A stretch of DNA of 64,000 bases from Crotophaga sulcirostris (GCA_013397455.1 VYZB01000016.1:2443179-2507178); one strand, 5' to 3'; shown: positions 39,266 through 53,709, counted from the first letter of the stretch. Numbers and translations: made by a program. Notes: generated from the sequence alone by a model not told the origin.

Positions 39266-41283
39266 AGATCTGAAGTTTTGGAAGAAGCTTAGCTGAAGAT
39301 CAGAGAACGTGTTCTGCTTTATCCCGAAGAAGAACAACAAAGATCACAAAAAGATGGATGCAGGTAAAAATATAACATTCCGAATGCAGAACTGTGCCAT
39401 GTATCAGTATTTTCAGACTCCTTTCCAGTCTTCTTTTGAAAGAAAATTCTAATTAATTGTTCTACTTCTTTAAACATGCTGATTTTGGTAAGATTTAATC
39501 TTTCAGTTAAAACTAGTCCTGTGAAAACTTTTGAAACCAACTGTGTGCAGTCCCAGTAACTGACTTATGCCCTAAAGCACAAGAATTTCCACATTGTGTG
39601 TTAGAAGAGGAGTAACAGACAAAAAGATTTTGATGATGCAGAGGGACCTGGATGGGTCACATTATTTACTTTGCTGTGAGGCTGAAAAAAAAGTTTTTTT
39701 GATAATGTAGTGTACATAACATTGTCCTTCTCATCTATGCCCACACTACACCAATGTCCCTATATAAATTGGAGATCACCTCCTCAGTGACTTAAAGGCA
39801 AGTTCCTAACTGCCTATAGCTCATTAAAAAATTAGTCTTTATATCATATTTTCCCTACTTTACTGCACTTCATTGAAAATGCAGTATTTTATTACAAATC
39901 TACTATGCATCCTTTAAATTTAGTATTTCCTGCTGCCCAGCAGTTCAGTAGTGGACTGAAGACACTTGTCTGATTTTTGAAAAGTGTTGTTTCAGGTTGA
40001 TTTCTCTGTAAACTAGGCATCTAAGACCATGCCTCTAAAATCTACTGCCATTTTTGTTTTTAGAATGGGTGCAGTGTGATAGAAGCAAAAAGCTCAAACT
40101 GCAATCTCTCATGATGACTTCATTCTCTTTGAAATTTTTTCTTTATTGTAACTTAAAATGGGTCTGCTAGAATAGGAATTTCCTATTCTTCTTTACAAGC
40201 AAATTTCACAGGATGAGTTTGTTTCAAAAGCTACATTAAGAGCACTGCTCACTCTGATAATGCATTCAGTTAGAATGAAATATACCTTAAAAATATTGAG
40301 AACTACATAGTCAAAAAACTTATTAATGTCTAGGGTCAAAATTCATAGAATTGCAGTTGGATAATGTACTTGAAAAAATTTCAACACAAAGAATGACAAT
40401 AGCTGGAGGTTTCTTTTCCTTGTACGGTTAACACTAAGACAGCATGGAAAAGAATGAAATGAAAAATAAGTGGCAATTATTCATGAAAACAAGACTAAGC
40501 TTTGCTAAACACGTTACCATTTATTTAAATTTCAAAGTTGAGAGTTGAGAATTAAATAACTTTCAGAGGGTCATCCTTATTATCTCATCTTCTTCATAAA
40601 TAGAAAAAATTATGAGTGTAAAATTCCAGGTAGAAAAATGTCATAAAATTCTCCATCACTATTTGTACTATTGGCAAAAATTTCAGAAAGAACAAAGGGT
40701 ACCTAAGTATGAAAATTAAACTATGCTTTTGAAACATCTAACTCTTCCAGGCCAACAGGGTGGTTATCAACCATAAGTCATAAGCTTCACAAGTTAGACA
40801 GGCTTCAAATGATAGTTATGTGACATGCTTTAGAAAAGGACACGTCACACTAAAAATTGAAAATAATAAGAAAAAGTTAGACAAATGTAGCTGCAAAGTA
40901 TGAGTGGTTAAAATCAGAACAGAGGAAAAAAAAATTAGCATACAGAAATGCTTGAGAATGCCATGACAACAGAGAGACTGGCAGGCTCAGGTTATTTCAT
41001 ATCATTCCATTTGACTTATTCTTGTCCCCTGCCTCTCAACTTTCAATGCAGAAGAACAAATCCTTTTTGTGCTATTTTCGTGACTTCGTTGCCTATTTAC
41101 TGGCAGCATTTTCTCATTGTTAATTGTAACACCTCTCCTGTTAGTAAATAAATAAATGTCATCCTGATGCTGTCCAATTCTCAATTTCTCCCTCTGGAAG
41201 AAAATAGTATTATTGTTACAACTGCATGTTTAGGATGCTTCAGTTAAGATTTTGTCAATACTTTCATTAATTCATCATTTCAG
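39266..41283. other. AT-rich non-coding stretch
   Basis: Nothing recognised over 2 kb. A minus-strand frame at 39319-39540 has an acceptor-like cacacag at its start but no convincing donor. Confidence 0.5.
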
Positions 41284-41394
41284 GGGTTTCAAAGCTTCCA
41301 AAATGATTCTGTGCACAACTGGACAAGACCTGACAGCACCCGAGACCTGAACCTGAGGCCAAAGTCAATACTTCACTCTAAGAAGCACGAGTGA
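41284..41394 (+). CDS. Candidate small terminal exon, unrecognised
   Basis: The segment follows a good acceptor (ttcatcatttcag). It is open for 36 codons to a TGA at 41392-41394, or has an alternative donor at 41391 (GA followed by GTGAGC). The peptide includes NDSVHNWTRPDSTRDLNLRP and ends SILHSKKHE. GC content is clearly above the flanking DNA. It is too short for a coding call by itself. A conserved non-coding element or a chance frame is equally possible. Confidence 0.18.
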   Translation, partial: GFQSFQNDSVHNWTRPDSTRDLNLRPKSILHSKKHE

Positions 41395-44300
41395 GCTAGA
41401 TAATTCTTATACATACAAATAGTTTCTGTCGAGTGATATAGAAAGAGCTGTAATACAGAAATGTATCTAGCACAGAATCACAGTCATGTGGTCTTTGAAC
41501 ATACATCTGTATTATTGCTTTATGTTATGTGGTTTTTGTAAATCAATGGCTGACAGATAAACAGATTATTCTAAGATAATCTGATTGCTTTTCCTGATCC
41601 AGGGCCACATGCCACACATAGTAGGAGTATCACTTTTATTTATTCTGCAAAAAGAACAGGTGTCTGTCATTTGAGTTGCAGTAATTTATAGTTTTTCTGA
41701 GGAAGATGAGTCTTTGTAAAGAAAAACAATTTTCTGTAACATTATAAATTATGTAATACAGGAACTGTTATGACATTACACCAGTAAACTACACAGTTCC
41801 GGCTCCTCTCTCCTTTTAACACTCAGCAATTTAAAGAAAACAGAACATTCTGACTAGATTATATATATGAGGCCAAATTAAGAAATCTGTTTCTAGTAAA
41901 AAGCCCAGCTAAAAATTCATTGATAAGTGAAGAATCTTGCAAATAGAGGAAAGTTAAAAAGCTCAGCCATTTTTTAGGATAAATTATACAAGATGAGAAA
42001 ATAAAAAACCACACTGGGTATCACCAGAATTGTATTATTTCTTATTTTTTAAAAAAGTGAGTCTTAACAGTGGAGCATCTTCCTGCTCTGTTACCTATAG
42101 AGGACCAAAACTGATTGTGTGGGAGCAAGAAGGTGCCAAAGTCGTGAAATGTCACTTCCAGCAGAAGTGCATACCCTATCAATTAGAGGGATACTCACAG
42201 TACTTGATAGGCTTTGTGCCGGCTTTTTCCAGACTGCTGGTGTCACTTCTGTAAAGTTTAAAGTCAGCTCTCCTTACAGCTCTCTTATCCATGCTCTGTG
42301 TCACATTTTCTTAACAAGACAGACAAAGAGATCAGCTGCACAGGAAGAAATGTAGATAGAAGTTTGACTGGTATTTTGAAGGTACAAGCAAGGTGTTCTT
42401 CCAAGAAACTTTCCCTTACTCTTAGAAGCAAACCCAAAAGATCCTTCTGGGAAATACTATCAGTACTCTGCAGTCTATTGAAAGACTTTTGTATCCAAAT
42501 TTCTTGGTGTGTGTGTGAAAATTTTCAAAGTAAATACCCAAAAGGCAATATTAGTTTGTTTCGTTACATTTGAGTAGGACATTAGCAATAACTTGTGTTT
42601 AACACTAGCTTTTGTTTCCGAGTGTTGCTATATTTAATTTGCAATCCTGGTCCATTCACATTTTAATTACCTTACTCAAAGATAGGTAGTAAGGATATTT
42701 TCATCAGGTCATAGGTATTATTGACATTTTTGGGAAGAAGAGTGGCCTTAACCCCTGTAGCTCATATTTCTAACAGGGTTAACATACGCTGAGAACACTT
42801 GTAATGTTGTTTTGACCGGTCAGTCCTCCATATCAGTGTAAAAGTTGGAATTACTGTGGCATTCCCTCAGGGAATATGAAAACCTGTTCATGAACTCTTT
42901 CTCAGAAGTTTATGAGAATCCTTGAGAGAATTTGGCATTTAGAAATTAAATTAAAGCTGTTCACCATGTAAGTAGAGAGTGGCTGGGAAACAGATGTTTT
43001 CATTTAGAAAATATGTTACTAAAAGACCTAACCACTAATCAGCCCTTGTCAGTAAGCCTCTTGTTTTATCAGAAAGAAATCTTAAACTGAAAAAGATCTC
43101 CCCCATCACAACTTTGTTGTAATTCAATATAATAAGAAAGATTCGCTAGAAGAAAGAAAATTTATGTCCATATATGTAACATGGTCCAAAAACCAGTATG
43201 GAAATAAGATTTGGGTTTACCACATAATCATTGATCTCAGAGCATCTTATACGATTTTTTTTTCCAAATAAGATGGATATCTAGGTATCTGAATTTAGTG
43301 CCTCGAAATATGTGAGAGGAAAATATTTGAAGAGGAATACACATAGTTAATGCAGAATAAAGTTATGAAAGTACATTTAAAATTTTTTATTATTGTAATA
43401 AAAATTTATGGTTTATTTTTGCTTCCATTGAAGTGAATAGCATAATTTCCAGTCGCTTGCTAGTTCCCTGTCGTCTGTTTACTCAGCCTTTAAGTTGTTC
43501 AGAGCTACTTGTGATTTAAGACGAGGCTCACCAAGGTATATTCGTTTGAAATCAATATATAGATCCTGTTTCATGACAGTAGCAGCTGCTTTCTGTTACT
43601 CTGGCTAGACCCGTTGCCCAGGTGAAAGTAGTGTCCTTTTTTCTTAGGTATTCGAGTCTGTATTTCTCACATAAGAAAGGATCTGTTTCCAAGATAATAA
43701 TTTGCTCTGAGGGAAAAGGATCTCAGTCTCTGGTTGGTATTACTCCACATGGTATAAATTGTTATGTTATTAGAATATGGACATTCCTCTTTGCAATTAC
43801 AATTTTTGTATGTGGAGCTTTTCAACTGCTTGCAAGATGCTTAAATATTCATTGTACCAAAATAAAAAAATATGTGACCCTGTAGTCTTAGACAAAGGTG
43901 TTTCCCTAATTTCTGGTTCCTGTTTCAGAATATATTTCAATAATTAATATGAAGACAAAAACCATCACTATAGGGTATCCAGAGCAACTTGTTTGAAAGA
44001 GCAGATTGGACTATTCTAGGAAAATCCGAATATCCTTTAAAGCAATGAAGGAAGCTCTAGCTAGCGTTTTGATTTGCTAGGTGAATGCATGGGACTTTTG
44101 CATTAAAATGACTAATTCCTTATTACTGTTTTTAGCTTTGTTTTCTGTGTATATGGATTGAAACATTTTACATAAAACTGAACAAAATATTTCTGTAGAT
44201 GCAGGGAAAAAAATCTTGATTGTCATTCGTTCAGTGAACAAGATAACATCAATCAGAAACTTCCTTTCCCAACCTACCTGGTTACATGAATATCTAAGGA

Positions 44301-46752
44301 GTTATTATTTAAATGGTTCTGTTCCTATGTTTTTCAATGGGAGATTGAAAGGACCACTATAAAACACTCAAAGAAGACCCTCAAAGAGCCACACATGCAT
44401 GAAACCAGACCATCCTCCTAACTATCATTACCTGTAGAAAGTACGTCTGGCTGAGTTTCATACTGAGATTTTTATGTATTCACATTCTTCTGGATATTTA
44501 TTAAGTCAGGAGAAAAATCACTGAGGTCTACCTTGTTTTGCAGAGAAATAATTAATGATCTCAAGTCACAGCACAGATAATTAAAAATAAACAAACCAAG
44601 ACCTAACCAACAAATTAAAAAAAAAGATGTAAGAAATGACTATATCCTGTGGATGTGAAGAGTGCATGTTTTTAGTATAGTGTTAAGTAAAATAATTTAA
44701 TATTTTTTAACTTGTCTTATACTCTCTGGGGGAGCATAATCTGAATATCATGAAGTCAGGTTTCCTGGTATGAAACAGTTGGAGACTGGTAGTAGTTTTA
44801 TTCTTTACTTTTCCTATATAAAAATGATGGTCCACACAAAATTTTAAGCAGAATGCTTTGGGGTCAGCTCAATATTTAGTGAAATCTGGTTTGTCTGTAG
44901 ATTACCTGTGTATGAAAAGATTTCCTTTGTAGAGAAGGATTTTCAGATTTTTGAGCAAACAAGAAAAGAACTCATACTTCCTTAGAGCTATGTGCCCTGA
45001 ATATTCATAGTCGCACATTTCAAACACATGCTTCTTGTTTAAAGTTCTCTCACATTCAGAGGGCAGACATGTTACAAAAATACCCATAAGGATCAGGGGA
45101 TTGTAGTATGGTGGACTCTAAAACTCCAATAAGGATTCATTCTGTAGCCATACATTCTTCATTAACAGATAGTGCAACCCAGAGAGGAACAAAATCAAAC
45201 AGTTGGTGTGGAGGAGCTTACATCCATTCCCTGCACATTTATTTCCCACCCATCGCAGCTAGAACCTGCTGACCAAATGACCACTACTAATGAAAGAACA
45301 TAGTTTTATCCAAAAGGAAATGATCAGGAGAAACAAGCAAAGCACAGCATGAGGGGATGATTAGACGACTGACTTAAAATGAATATGCTAAAGTGTTTCT
45401 CTAACCATACCACCAGTTTATCAGTTCACCTGATCTCTAAAATGTCTTTGACATCTTTCTGTGAATCATATTCTCATTAAGTTCCACTACAACATATGCT
45501 TTTGGCTCTTGACACAGCAACATGAACTTCCAGCTACTATTGTTGCCACGGCTTAAGGCATCTCAACCCCATCAGAGGACAAGATTTACACATGCAATCA
45601 TGTAGACATTTAAAAGGTATCGTTTGAGGAGGCAACAGATCACAGGCATTTTTTAAAAAATATCTATTCCAACAGATAATGATGTACTTTTGCAGACAAA
45701 ATAAAATTCTTCTCATTATAAATATTTTTAGTAAGCTGAAACTTCATCAAGGTGTATATCTGAACTTGCTGTGTGACAAAAACACTTTTAATCTCTCTAT
45801 GTTCCCTCAACTTCCCACAGAAGCTCAAATAAATATTTCATATAATGGCAATGATGTCAAAAACCCTTAGGTTGCCAAAATAAAGAAATTATTTTAATTA
45901 TAAAGAACAGAGTGGGTTTAATCTGCAGGGTTTGTTCTAAAAAATTCTGCTTTAGTCCACTGTGATTGCTTGTGATAAACACATACTGCAAATGGAAAAC
46001 ACAATAATGGATTTCATTAGGGATATATAGCTGCTTCATACCTATAATACAGTTAATTAAAAATTTATGATTCACGTACTTCTTCTATTTGAAAGCATCT
46101 CAGACCTTTGATGTTTCTATATCGGTTGTATATGTAATCTAATCTAAGGCTGTAAACTGATAAAAGTTTACAAGTAAGCAGCAACTTGTTCCTTTCAGTT
46201 AAGTATAGTGTCTGGAGCTGTCTATGTAAGTTAATGTTGGGAAAAAGTCTTTTCTGTTACCCACCCAAACAGAAAACAGTGCTTTAACAGAGCATCAGTG
46301 TCTTAAACTCAGTTTTCTAATAACTTACACTTTATCTTAGTGCTCCTCTCAAATCAGGCAACCTTGCCCATTAAAACATTTTTCTAGGGTACTATTAATA
46401 TGAAAACATGCATTTAAAGGTGATATTATGATCTTTTAATCATGCAATACTTGCTTTGTTTCTGTGCCATTCATGCATAATCCCTTCTCTACCATAAATG
46501 GCCTTAAATATTTTCTCCTTTCCTGAAACCCTGTGGTTATAGTACTGTATTTTGAGTTATTACTTCATACAAGGTTGCTAGAAGTATTCCTTTTTCCACT
46601 CTGCCATTTGTATGGCTGCAGCACACATTCACTGCAATCCAGGTGTGATACCAGAGTGCGAGGACTGGCTACTGGCTAGTACTGGTAAAGCTGCCAAGTG
46701 ATAGGGTTGGACATAGACTATGTCTTTGTTGAAGGGTGTAGCTGAGGAACAT
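41395..46752. other. AT-rich non-coding stretch
   Basis: No gene or repeat family recognised over 5.3 kb. A small inverted repeat (cagattat, 6-nt loop, ataatctg) lies at 41562-41583. Frames of up to 91 codons (for example 42298-42573) lack splice context or recognisable motifs. Confidence 0.55.
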
Positions 46753-47900
46753 AAAATCATAGAATCATAGAGTGGTTTGACTTGAAAGGCACTCTAAAAG
46801 GTGATCTAGTCCAAATGCCCTTGCAGTGAGCAGGGACATCTTCAACTGTATCTGGTTGCTCAGAGCAACCAGCCTGACCTTGTATGTTTCCAGGGATGGG
46901 GTTTCTCTGACCTCTCTGGGAAACCTGTTCCAGTATTTCACCACCCTCATAGTAAAAAATTTCTTCCTTATATCTAGTCTAAATCTACCCTTTTTTAGTT
47001 TACAACCGTTACCCCTTGTCCTATTGCAACAAGCCCTACTAAAACGTTTGACCCCATCTTGTAGACTCCCTTTAAGTATTGAAAGGCCACAATAAGGTCT
47101 ACCTGGAGCCTTCTCTTCTACAGGTTGGACAATACCAGCTCTCTCAGCCTGTCTTCATACAAGACATGTTCCATTCTTCTGAACATTTTTGTGGCTGCCT
47201 TCTGGACCCGCTCCAATAGGTCCATATCTTTCCTGTGCTGCGGATGCCAGAGTACTTCAGATGGGAATCGAGGGGTAGAATCACCTCCTTCCACTTCCTG
47301 GCCCCACTTCTCTTGATGTAGCCCTGGAATGTGGTTGGTTTTCTGGACTACAAGTGCACATTGCCAGCTCATGTGCTGCTTTTCATCCACCAATACTCTC
47401 AAGTGCTTCTTGGCAAGGCTGGTCTCAACACTTTCATCTCATAGCGTGTATTGATCCTAGGCTTTGCCCTAATCCAGGTGAAGGACCTTGCACTTGGCCT
47501 TGTTGAAGCTCCTGATGTTCAGATGGGCCCATTTCTCAAGCTTGTCCAGGTCCCTCTGAATCGCATCCCATCCCTCAGACGTGTCAACCACATCACTCAG
47601 CTTAGTGTCATCTGCAGACTTGCTGAGGGTACACTCAGTCCTACTGTCCATGTCATTGATGAAGATATTAAACAATACTGGTCCCAAAATAGACCTCTGA
47701 ATGACACCATTTATCACCAAACTCCATCAGGACATTGAACTGTTGACCACTAGCCTCTGGATGTGACTATCCAAGCAATTCCTCATCTACCAAACAATCC
47801 ACCTATCAAATGCATATGTCTCCCCTTTATAGAGAACGATGTTGTGGGGGACCATATATACGGCCTTACAGAAGTCCAGAGTGTTGATCTACGTGAGGTA
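46753..47900 (-). mobile_element. CR1 LINE fragment, 3' end plus partial RT
   Basis: A minus-strand copy of about 1.15 kb. The reversed tail aaaatcatagaatcatag starts it on the + strand. The C-terminal segment is read in broken frames (RVVKYWNRFPREVRETPSLE at 46765-46950; LLERVQKAATKMFRRMEH in 47118-47402). The RT part at 47469-47720 reads [15 protein letters not shown], then [20 protein letters not shown] and CKVLHLD. Motif C keeps both aspartates but has Ser for Phe. Multiple frameshifts show it is dead. It is 5'-truncated at about 47900. Confidence 0.93.
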
Positions 47901-49539
47901 TGGATCTTACCTGGACAACATGAAAATAACAACATGGTTCGCCTGGCTGTTGCCAAGAGGTAGGACACAGAGCAGAGACCCTCCAGGAGGAATTATCATT
48001 TCCACTGAAAATCGAGTTTCTTTGGAGACAACAGCAGAAAATATATCTTTCCAGGCTTTTTTGATTGTATTTTCTCCCATTTCTAAAAAGTATGAACCTG
48101 TTCCTTTTCCATATGACAGAACGTGTCATAAGTCAGCAATTAGCTCCACTTCTCCCCATTGGGCAATTTTATCCCAAGTTGTGTAGGGAGACACCTAGAG
48201 AGTATTGGGAATTAGGGTAGCATGGACAGTACTTCTGTCTTTTTTTTTTTCTTCCTCCTACACAAGAGGAAGAGAGTGATTTTGGGGTAGGAATGAACTT
48301 ATACTCCAAGGTCGGACCATTTGAGCTAGTGAGAGAGAGTGAGTCCTGTACGGGTATTGCCCACCCTTTCCATTGACTTAATCCAGAACCCCATTTAAAT
48401 ATCTGCCCATTTATTTTACCATCACTTTCCAAAATATCACTAATTCTTCCTGTTCTTCTTCTCAACTTCCTTTGCCATCATTTGTCTGTCTATGTTTTGT
48501 CCTTCTCAAAAAGGTTTCAGAATTCAATATAACCTGTTCTACTGCAAAGTATTGTGTTACCCTGCTTAGGCACAGATCTCTTTGTAGTTAGTTAGTCAAA
48601 AATATAAAAAGTAGAACAAATAGCACTACTTTAAGTGTGACAGTTGATTTAACATTTTTAAAGCAGCAGCTCCAGTGGCCACCAGAAGGTTATCTTAGAA
48701 CTGTCAGTTTTCCACAGAGCCTAAATTAAACACAGAGAAATTCTCAGTGTTACAAAAACCAGTTACCTGAACTAAGATGAGGAATATTTCTCTGTGTGTT
48801 TTCAAAGGAAAAAACGAAGAGGAGAGATGGAAACTGATCTTGCATAGAATTCTTTTTCCAGAAGCTGTTACAAGCACACACCTATAAAAAAACCAAACCG
48901 TGAGTAAGGGGGCCTGAGAATATAAATTATTTAGAACAGTGTGGGACATAATCTTCTTAGAGATATGCTTTATCATAATAATATAGAATTTATCACAGAT
49001 TTTAGCTACAACAAAACAGGTCTTATCCATCCCTGAGGATTTCTCATGATGTCACATCAGCAAGGATCAACTCAATTTCACTTTTTCTAGGGTCATTCTG
49101 CTGTATCTCACTTAGATTCTCTTCTGTTACCAAGCTTCACTTCCAGACTAGGGTATTATTAGTACTCCTTCTCTGATTATACCAAAATGCATTTACCTTG
49201 GAGAATGAGTTTAAAGAAAACTAGCTGAAAGGTTTGTGACTAGCAGTTGGCTATTTTCTGCGGCTATAGTCGATGATCTCACTCTTATTTGAATTCTTGT
49301 ACCTTCTCAGCAACAATCAAGAATGTTATGAATGAATTTACAAAATCTAATTCTTACATAGGGCAGAGTGTTTGATACAAAAATTAATGCATCAGATGTA
49401 TATCAATCGTATACTGTGGAAAAAGGAAAAAAAAATCATAACTGTGGTCAAATGAAATTAAGAAATAATTTTGGGCTTACTATGTACAGCTGTTTTAAGG
49501 AGGAATGGAACAGCACAGCGTAGGTGTCAATAAGTAGTA
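47901..49539. other. Non-coding stretch, content unrecognised
   Basis: After the CR1 truncation point the sequence is moderately AT-rich and unfamiliar. A T-run lies at 48241-48250 and there are no convincing coding frames; frames of 87-115 codons around 47839-48186 begin inside the CR1. Confidence 0.5.
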
Positions 49540-49956
49540 TTACACAGTATCACAGTATTACAAGGTTGGAAAGGACCTTTGAGATCATCGAGTCCAACCT
49601 ATAACCCAACACTAACACCAACCCATCATCTAAACCATGGCACTGAGTGCTTCATCCAATCTCCTCTTAAATATCTCCAGGGTTGGCGACTCCACCACCT
49701 CCCTGGGCAGCGCATTCCAATGGCCAATCACCCTTTCAGTGAACTTTTTCCTAATATCAAGCCTAAACTTTCCCTGACGAAGCTTAAGTCCATGTCCTCT
49801 AGTTCTGCCACTGGTCACTTGAGAGAAGAGACCAATCCCTGCCTGACTACAACCTCCTTTTAGGTAGTTGTAGAGAGCAATAAGGTCATCCCTGAGCCTC
49901 CTCTTCTCCAGACTAAACAACCTCAGTTCGCTCAGTTGCTCCTTGTAGGGCTTGTG
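49540..49956 (-). mobile_element. CR1 LINE 3' fragment, relatively young
   Basis: A minus-strand CR1 end of about 420 bp with a reversed ACTGTGATACT-type tail (acacagtatcacagtatt). The frame on the minus strand is nearly intact: [46 protein letters not shown] and [18 protein letters not shown]. One residue is missing in the KKFFTE segment (KKFTER). It is the same subfamily as the nested element at 56374-56801, and both retain a readable frame, so this subfamily appears younger than the others in the window. Confidence 0.94.
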
Positions 49957-52076
49957 AAGGAGTGAACAAAGTGGACAAATCTCCAAGAAAAAGGAAGAGA
50001 AAATAAAAATAAAAACACTGGTTATATTAAAAAGCACTGTCTGCCTGCATGCCACTGAATTAAAACTAGTGGAGTGATAAAGCAGGAGCCTACAGAGCCA
50101 CATATGCAGAGGTGCAGACTGCTGCAGGGTAGTGCTCCACAAATTATTACAAGTGAATAGAGCTGCAGTTCTGCTTTTCCTCTGCACCAGTTCATGTAGC
50201 AACATAAAACACACTTAAGCAGGAAGAAGCAAAATACTGTATCACAACTGATGAAGTTAGCACAGTAGTAGTATCTGACTGAGATGCCTGAGCAAGGAGC
50301 TAGGTCACCTTCTGCAGTCAGAGAGCCCTGGAGCACTTGAGGCTGGAACTGAGAGCAGACCCTTGGTATTTTGCATTCCTTTCTTGAGAGTTCATAAGAT
50401 AGTCTGGGATCCCAGATCAGGTAATTAGATGACTGAAGTTACATGGTGCAAATAGATTGTGTATTTCAGCAGTTGTGATCTTCCATTTTCTTTGTTGTGA
50501 GCATCTGGAAAATATCCAAAGAGCCAATGTTTAACCCCAGATGGTATAACTGTAGAACCCTACTCTGTGATCACCAGATGAAATGATAGATTAATTTGTA
50601 TCACACTGTTACTTATGGTACCTAAATAGGATAAACTTTTATGTGCAGGGAGTTATATAACACTGCAAGTTTTCTAAAGGCCAACTATGGGCTAACACAC
50701 TGCATGGTTTGTTAAACATACATCTTCCAGTCTTCCTAGGTTGGTTCCATCAATGGTATGACTATTGCAAAATCAATAAAATATTGAAAAAATTATTGTT
50801 GAAAAGGCCTTAGGCAGCTGGCTTTTGGTGGCCTATAGTAAGTGAGCATGACTAACAGTTTTAAACCTTACCTTTCATATGCGCAAGTATGAATCAATTA
50901 ACAGGCTAAAAATGCTGAATAAACTGATGTGTTCGTCATTGTTGCAGATCCATGTTCAGCTGTGCTAATGTTTCCTTAATAAATATTTGTTCAAGGACTC
51001 CACAAGCATAGTCTGTCATCCACCGAGCTGGTGCATAACAAAAATTTATAAAATACTGGTGCACTAAACCTCCTTTGTGCCCCTCATCCAGCAATTGTTT
51101 ACATGGAAAGGTAACTCATACATTCAGGAATCCACTTGCAAACGGACATTTACATAAAATCTCTCAAACTACAAAGTGCTTGATAGTTCCAGGTTGCATT
51201 TACAAGCAAGGTCTGCGATCTGAATCTCGTCATGAAGAATACAAAATTTGAAAGTATGAGGTTAAAGTGAACACACACCTCCACAGAAACACCAAGATTA
51301 ATTGTACATTAGTGGGACAATAATTGATAATGTTGGTGAATTTGTAATTTTCCAAATTTCTAGTAGAATAAGCTACTGTCTTTTCCCTCTTTCAGTGCTC
51401 TAAAATTATCTCATGTTTAAAAGAAAAATCTCAAAAGGAGACCAGTTCATCAAGCATAGATATCTAATTCATTGTAATCCAGGCATAAAACTTTTCCAAT
51501 ACAATTACGTTTCCCCTCTTTCCCAATATACAAAGGTAAAAATTGATTGAAAATGCATAATGTAGTTTTCTGTCTCTCTTTTGTAAGCATATCATTATTT
51601 GCACACCTAGCAAATTTGAGTAAGGTCATGATGCTTGGTGTCCAGAAACAACAATAGCATTATATGAAACAGATGTCTGACAGGCAGTAGTGAGTGTTAG
51701 GACGCTGACATCTATGGAAATGTCAGGGACACATTCTTAATGAGGGCACAATAGAATACTGAGCATCCAGGGGTTTTTATCACTTCTCGGACTATTACTT
51801 TTTTTTCTTTTCGAATAATTGATTTTCAATAAAATAATACTAAACACAATTACAGTGGGGTTAGGGTTTTTTGTGTCTCCAATATAGTCATTTACCCTAC
51901 TTAAACCATCAAGCTGTGTCCGTTTTGTATGCATTCAGTTTACTAAAGTTGTGAAATTTTCACCTTTAAAAAAGAAGGCAATGCTCATGCAGGTTTTGTG
52001 TTCTCCACATAAATATTTGAGTAATGTACTTAAAGTGGCAACACATAATTGCTGAAGACAAAGTATATTCTTCAGA

Positions 52077-52159
52077 GGGGGGGGTACTTCTAACAATGGA
52101 AATGAATGAAAATCCAGTCTGTGCAGTTTCGGGGGGAGGGGGGGAGGAAGGAGAGGTGG
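52077..52159 (+). other. G-rich tract with quadruplex-forming potential
   Basis: A run of eight G lies at 52077-52084. A second cluster at 52131-52159 has six G, A, seven G and then several GG pairs. The second cluster alone has enough G-runs for an intramolecular quadruplex. Confidence 0.7.
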
Positions 52160-53709
52160 ATGAGATACTTCCAGTGCTCAGTGTAAATTCCCAAAAGCTT
52201 ATGAATATGCAGAGATATCAGTGAGAATGTGTGACTATGGGAACATTTTCAGACAATAATTCTAGAGTTTTCTCAACAATCTGTGTGTAGTTTGTCATCT
52301 GCAAAGCCTCTTAAAGGAGTATGAATATGGAACAAGTGCAAAATGTAACCAAGGCCTATTTACAAAATGAATTGGCAGATTTCATTTTGTTTGCTCTGGA
52401 GAACTATTGCAAATATGTTCATTCAAAATTTTATTTAATTTATGTTAATAAAATAAGACAGATCAGTAATAGAGGAGGACAAAAAAGGCATGGTGAAACA
52501 CTAGTATGTGAGATCTGAAAGCTGCACATTTTTACAGCATTGATGAAGTAAAATGTTTTATGTTTTTTTTGTTTGAGTTTTTTTGTGTTTTTTTTTTTCT
52601 TATTTGGTACCGCGTGACTACCCCTAGGGCACAAGGAAACCAAAAGAAGTTAGAGTAATTCACTAGTAGTTGCCCAAAACCACCATTCATCTGCTGGGAG
52701 TGTTGTATAAAAGCTGACCTGTTTTCAAAACCTTTTCATTAGGCTGGTAATATCAGGAAAACACAAAAAGGCAAATCACTTCTACACTATCAAATGAAGT
52801 AAAAGATTCACTGCCACTGTATAAGAAATACTTTTAACAATGTTAACAATTTTTCACCAAAATAAAACATTTTTCCTTAGTGAGGGAAACACAATGAACA
52901 TTATTCATAGTGTAAGCTAACTTAAAGCACTATAAATCATGAAGGCCAGGAGCATTCTTGACTTTCTCTAGATTTGGTGACACCTTGGTGATGCACTAGA
53001 TGTGAGAGATTCTGTTCTGAAACAGTGATATGATGTCATTAGCCACACCATTGCCTGTGACTGGGCGCTGTACCAATGATCTGTACCTGACCAGGGAATA
53101 AAGACAGAAATGTACTACATTCCATTAGGATTTGTCTGTGCTTAGTCACTAACTTCCATTGGAGCTATACTAAGTGTATTTTTCAATGTATAGACTTTGT
53201 TGCCAGTACACCATCTGTGGGAAACTGTGTGTGCAAGTCAAGGTAAATGGGTAAACTAGGAAGGGGGAGGAAATACCAATACAACCCCAAAAAATCTCAT
53301 AAGCATCTAATTTGGTTTTGAGGCCCCAAGGACTATGATTTTTCTCTAATCACCTCATAATGATACATGTATATGTTACATGAATTCTATTTTAGGAGGG
53401 AGTCTGACTATAATTACTAATAAGTAATAATTTTCACATTAGTTAGTAATACGATCTACTTATTTATTGCATAATCACTTGACTTTATTGACTTGAGGGA
53501 AGTGATGTGAGAATGTAAATCCTTTTGCTGTATGGACAGCAGAAATTATCTGGAAGTCTGGGACTGGTCCCTCTCTTCCTTCTTGCTCTCTTTTATCTGA
53601 TTTGAAGAGGCAGTTTAGGCTGAGGTTTTGAAGGCATCTGAAGTCTGAGAATTGTTAGAAAGGGACAGTCTCACTTGCCTTTCCATGTTCCCAAGTATAT
53701 TATTCTGAC

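Noticed and set aside
39319..39540. Minus-strand 73-codon frame with an acceptor-like cacacag
   Set aside because: No plausible donor follows, the composition is AT-rich like the flanks, and no family is recognised.
47839..48186. 115-codon + strand frame
   Set aside because: It starts in antisense CR1 and crosses the truncation point into unrelated sequence; no domain and no splice context.
49630..50214. 194-codon minus-strand frame that looks like one long protein
   Set aside because: Only the C-terminal part is CR1. The first part is unrelated flanking DNA that happens to be open, so it is not a fusion gene.
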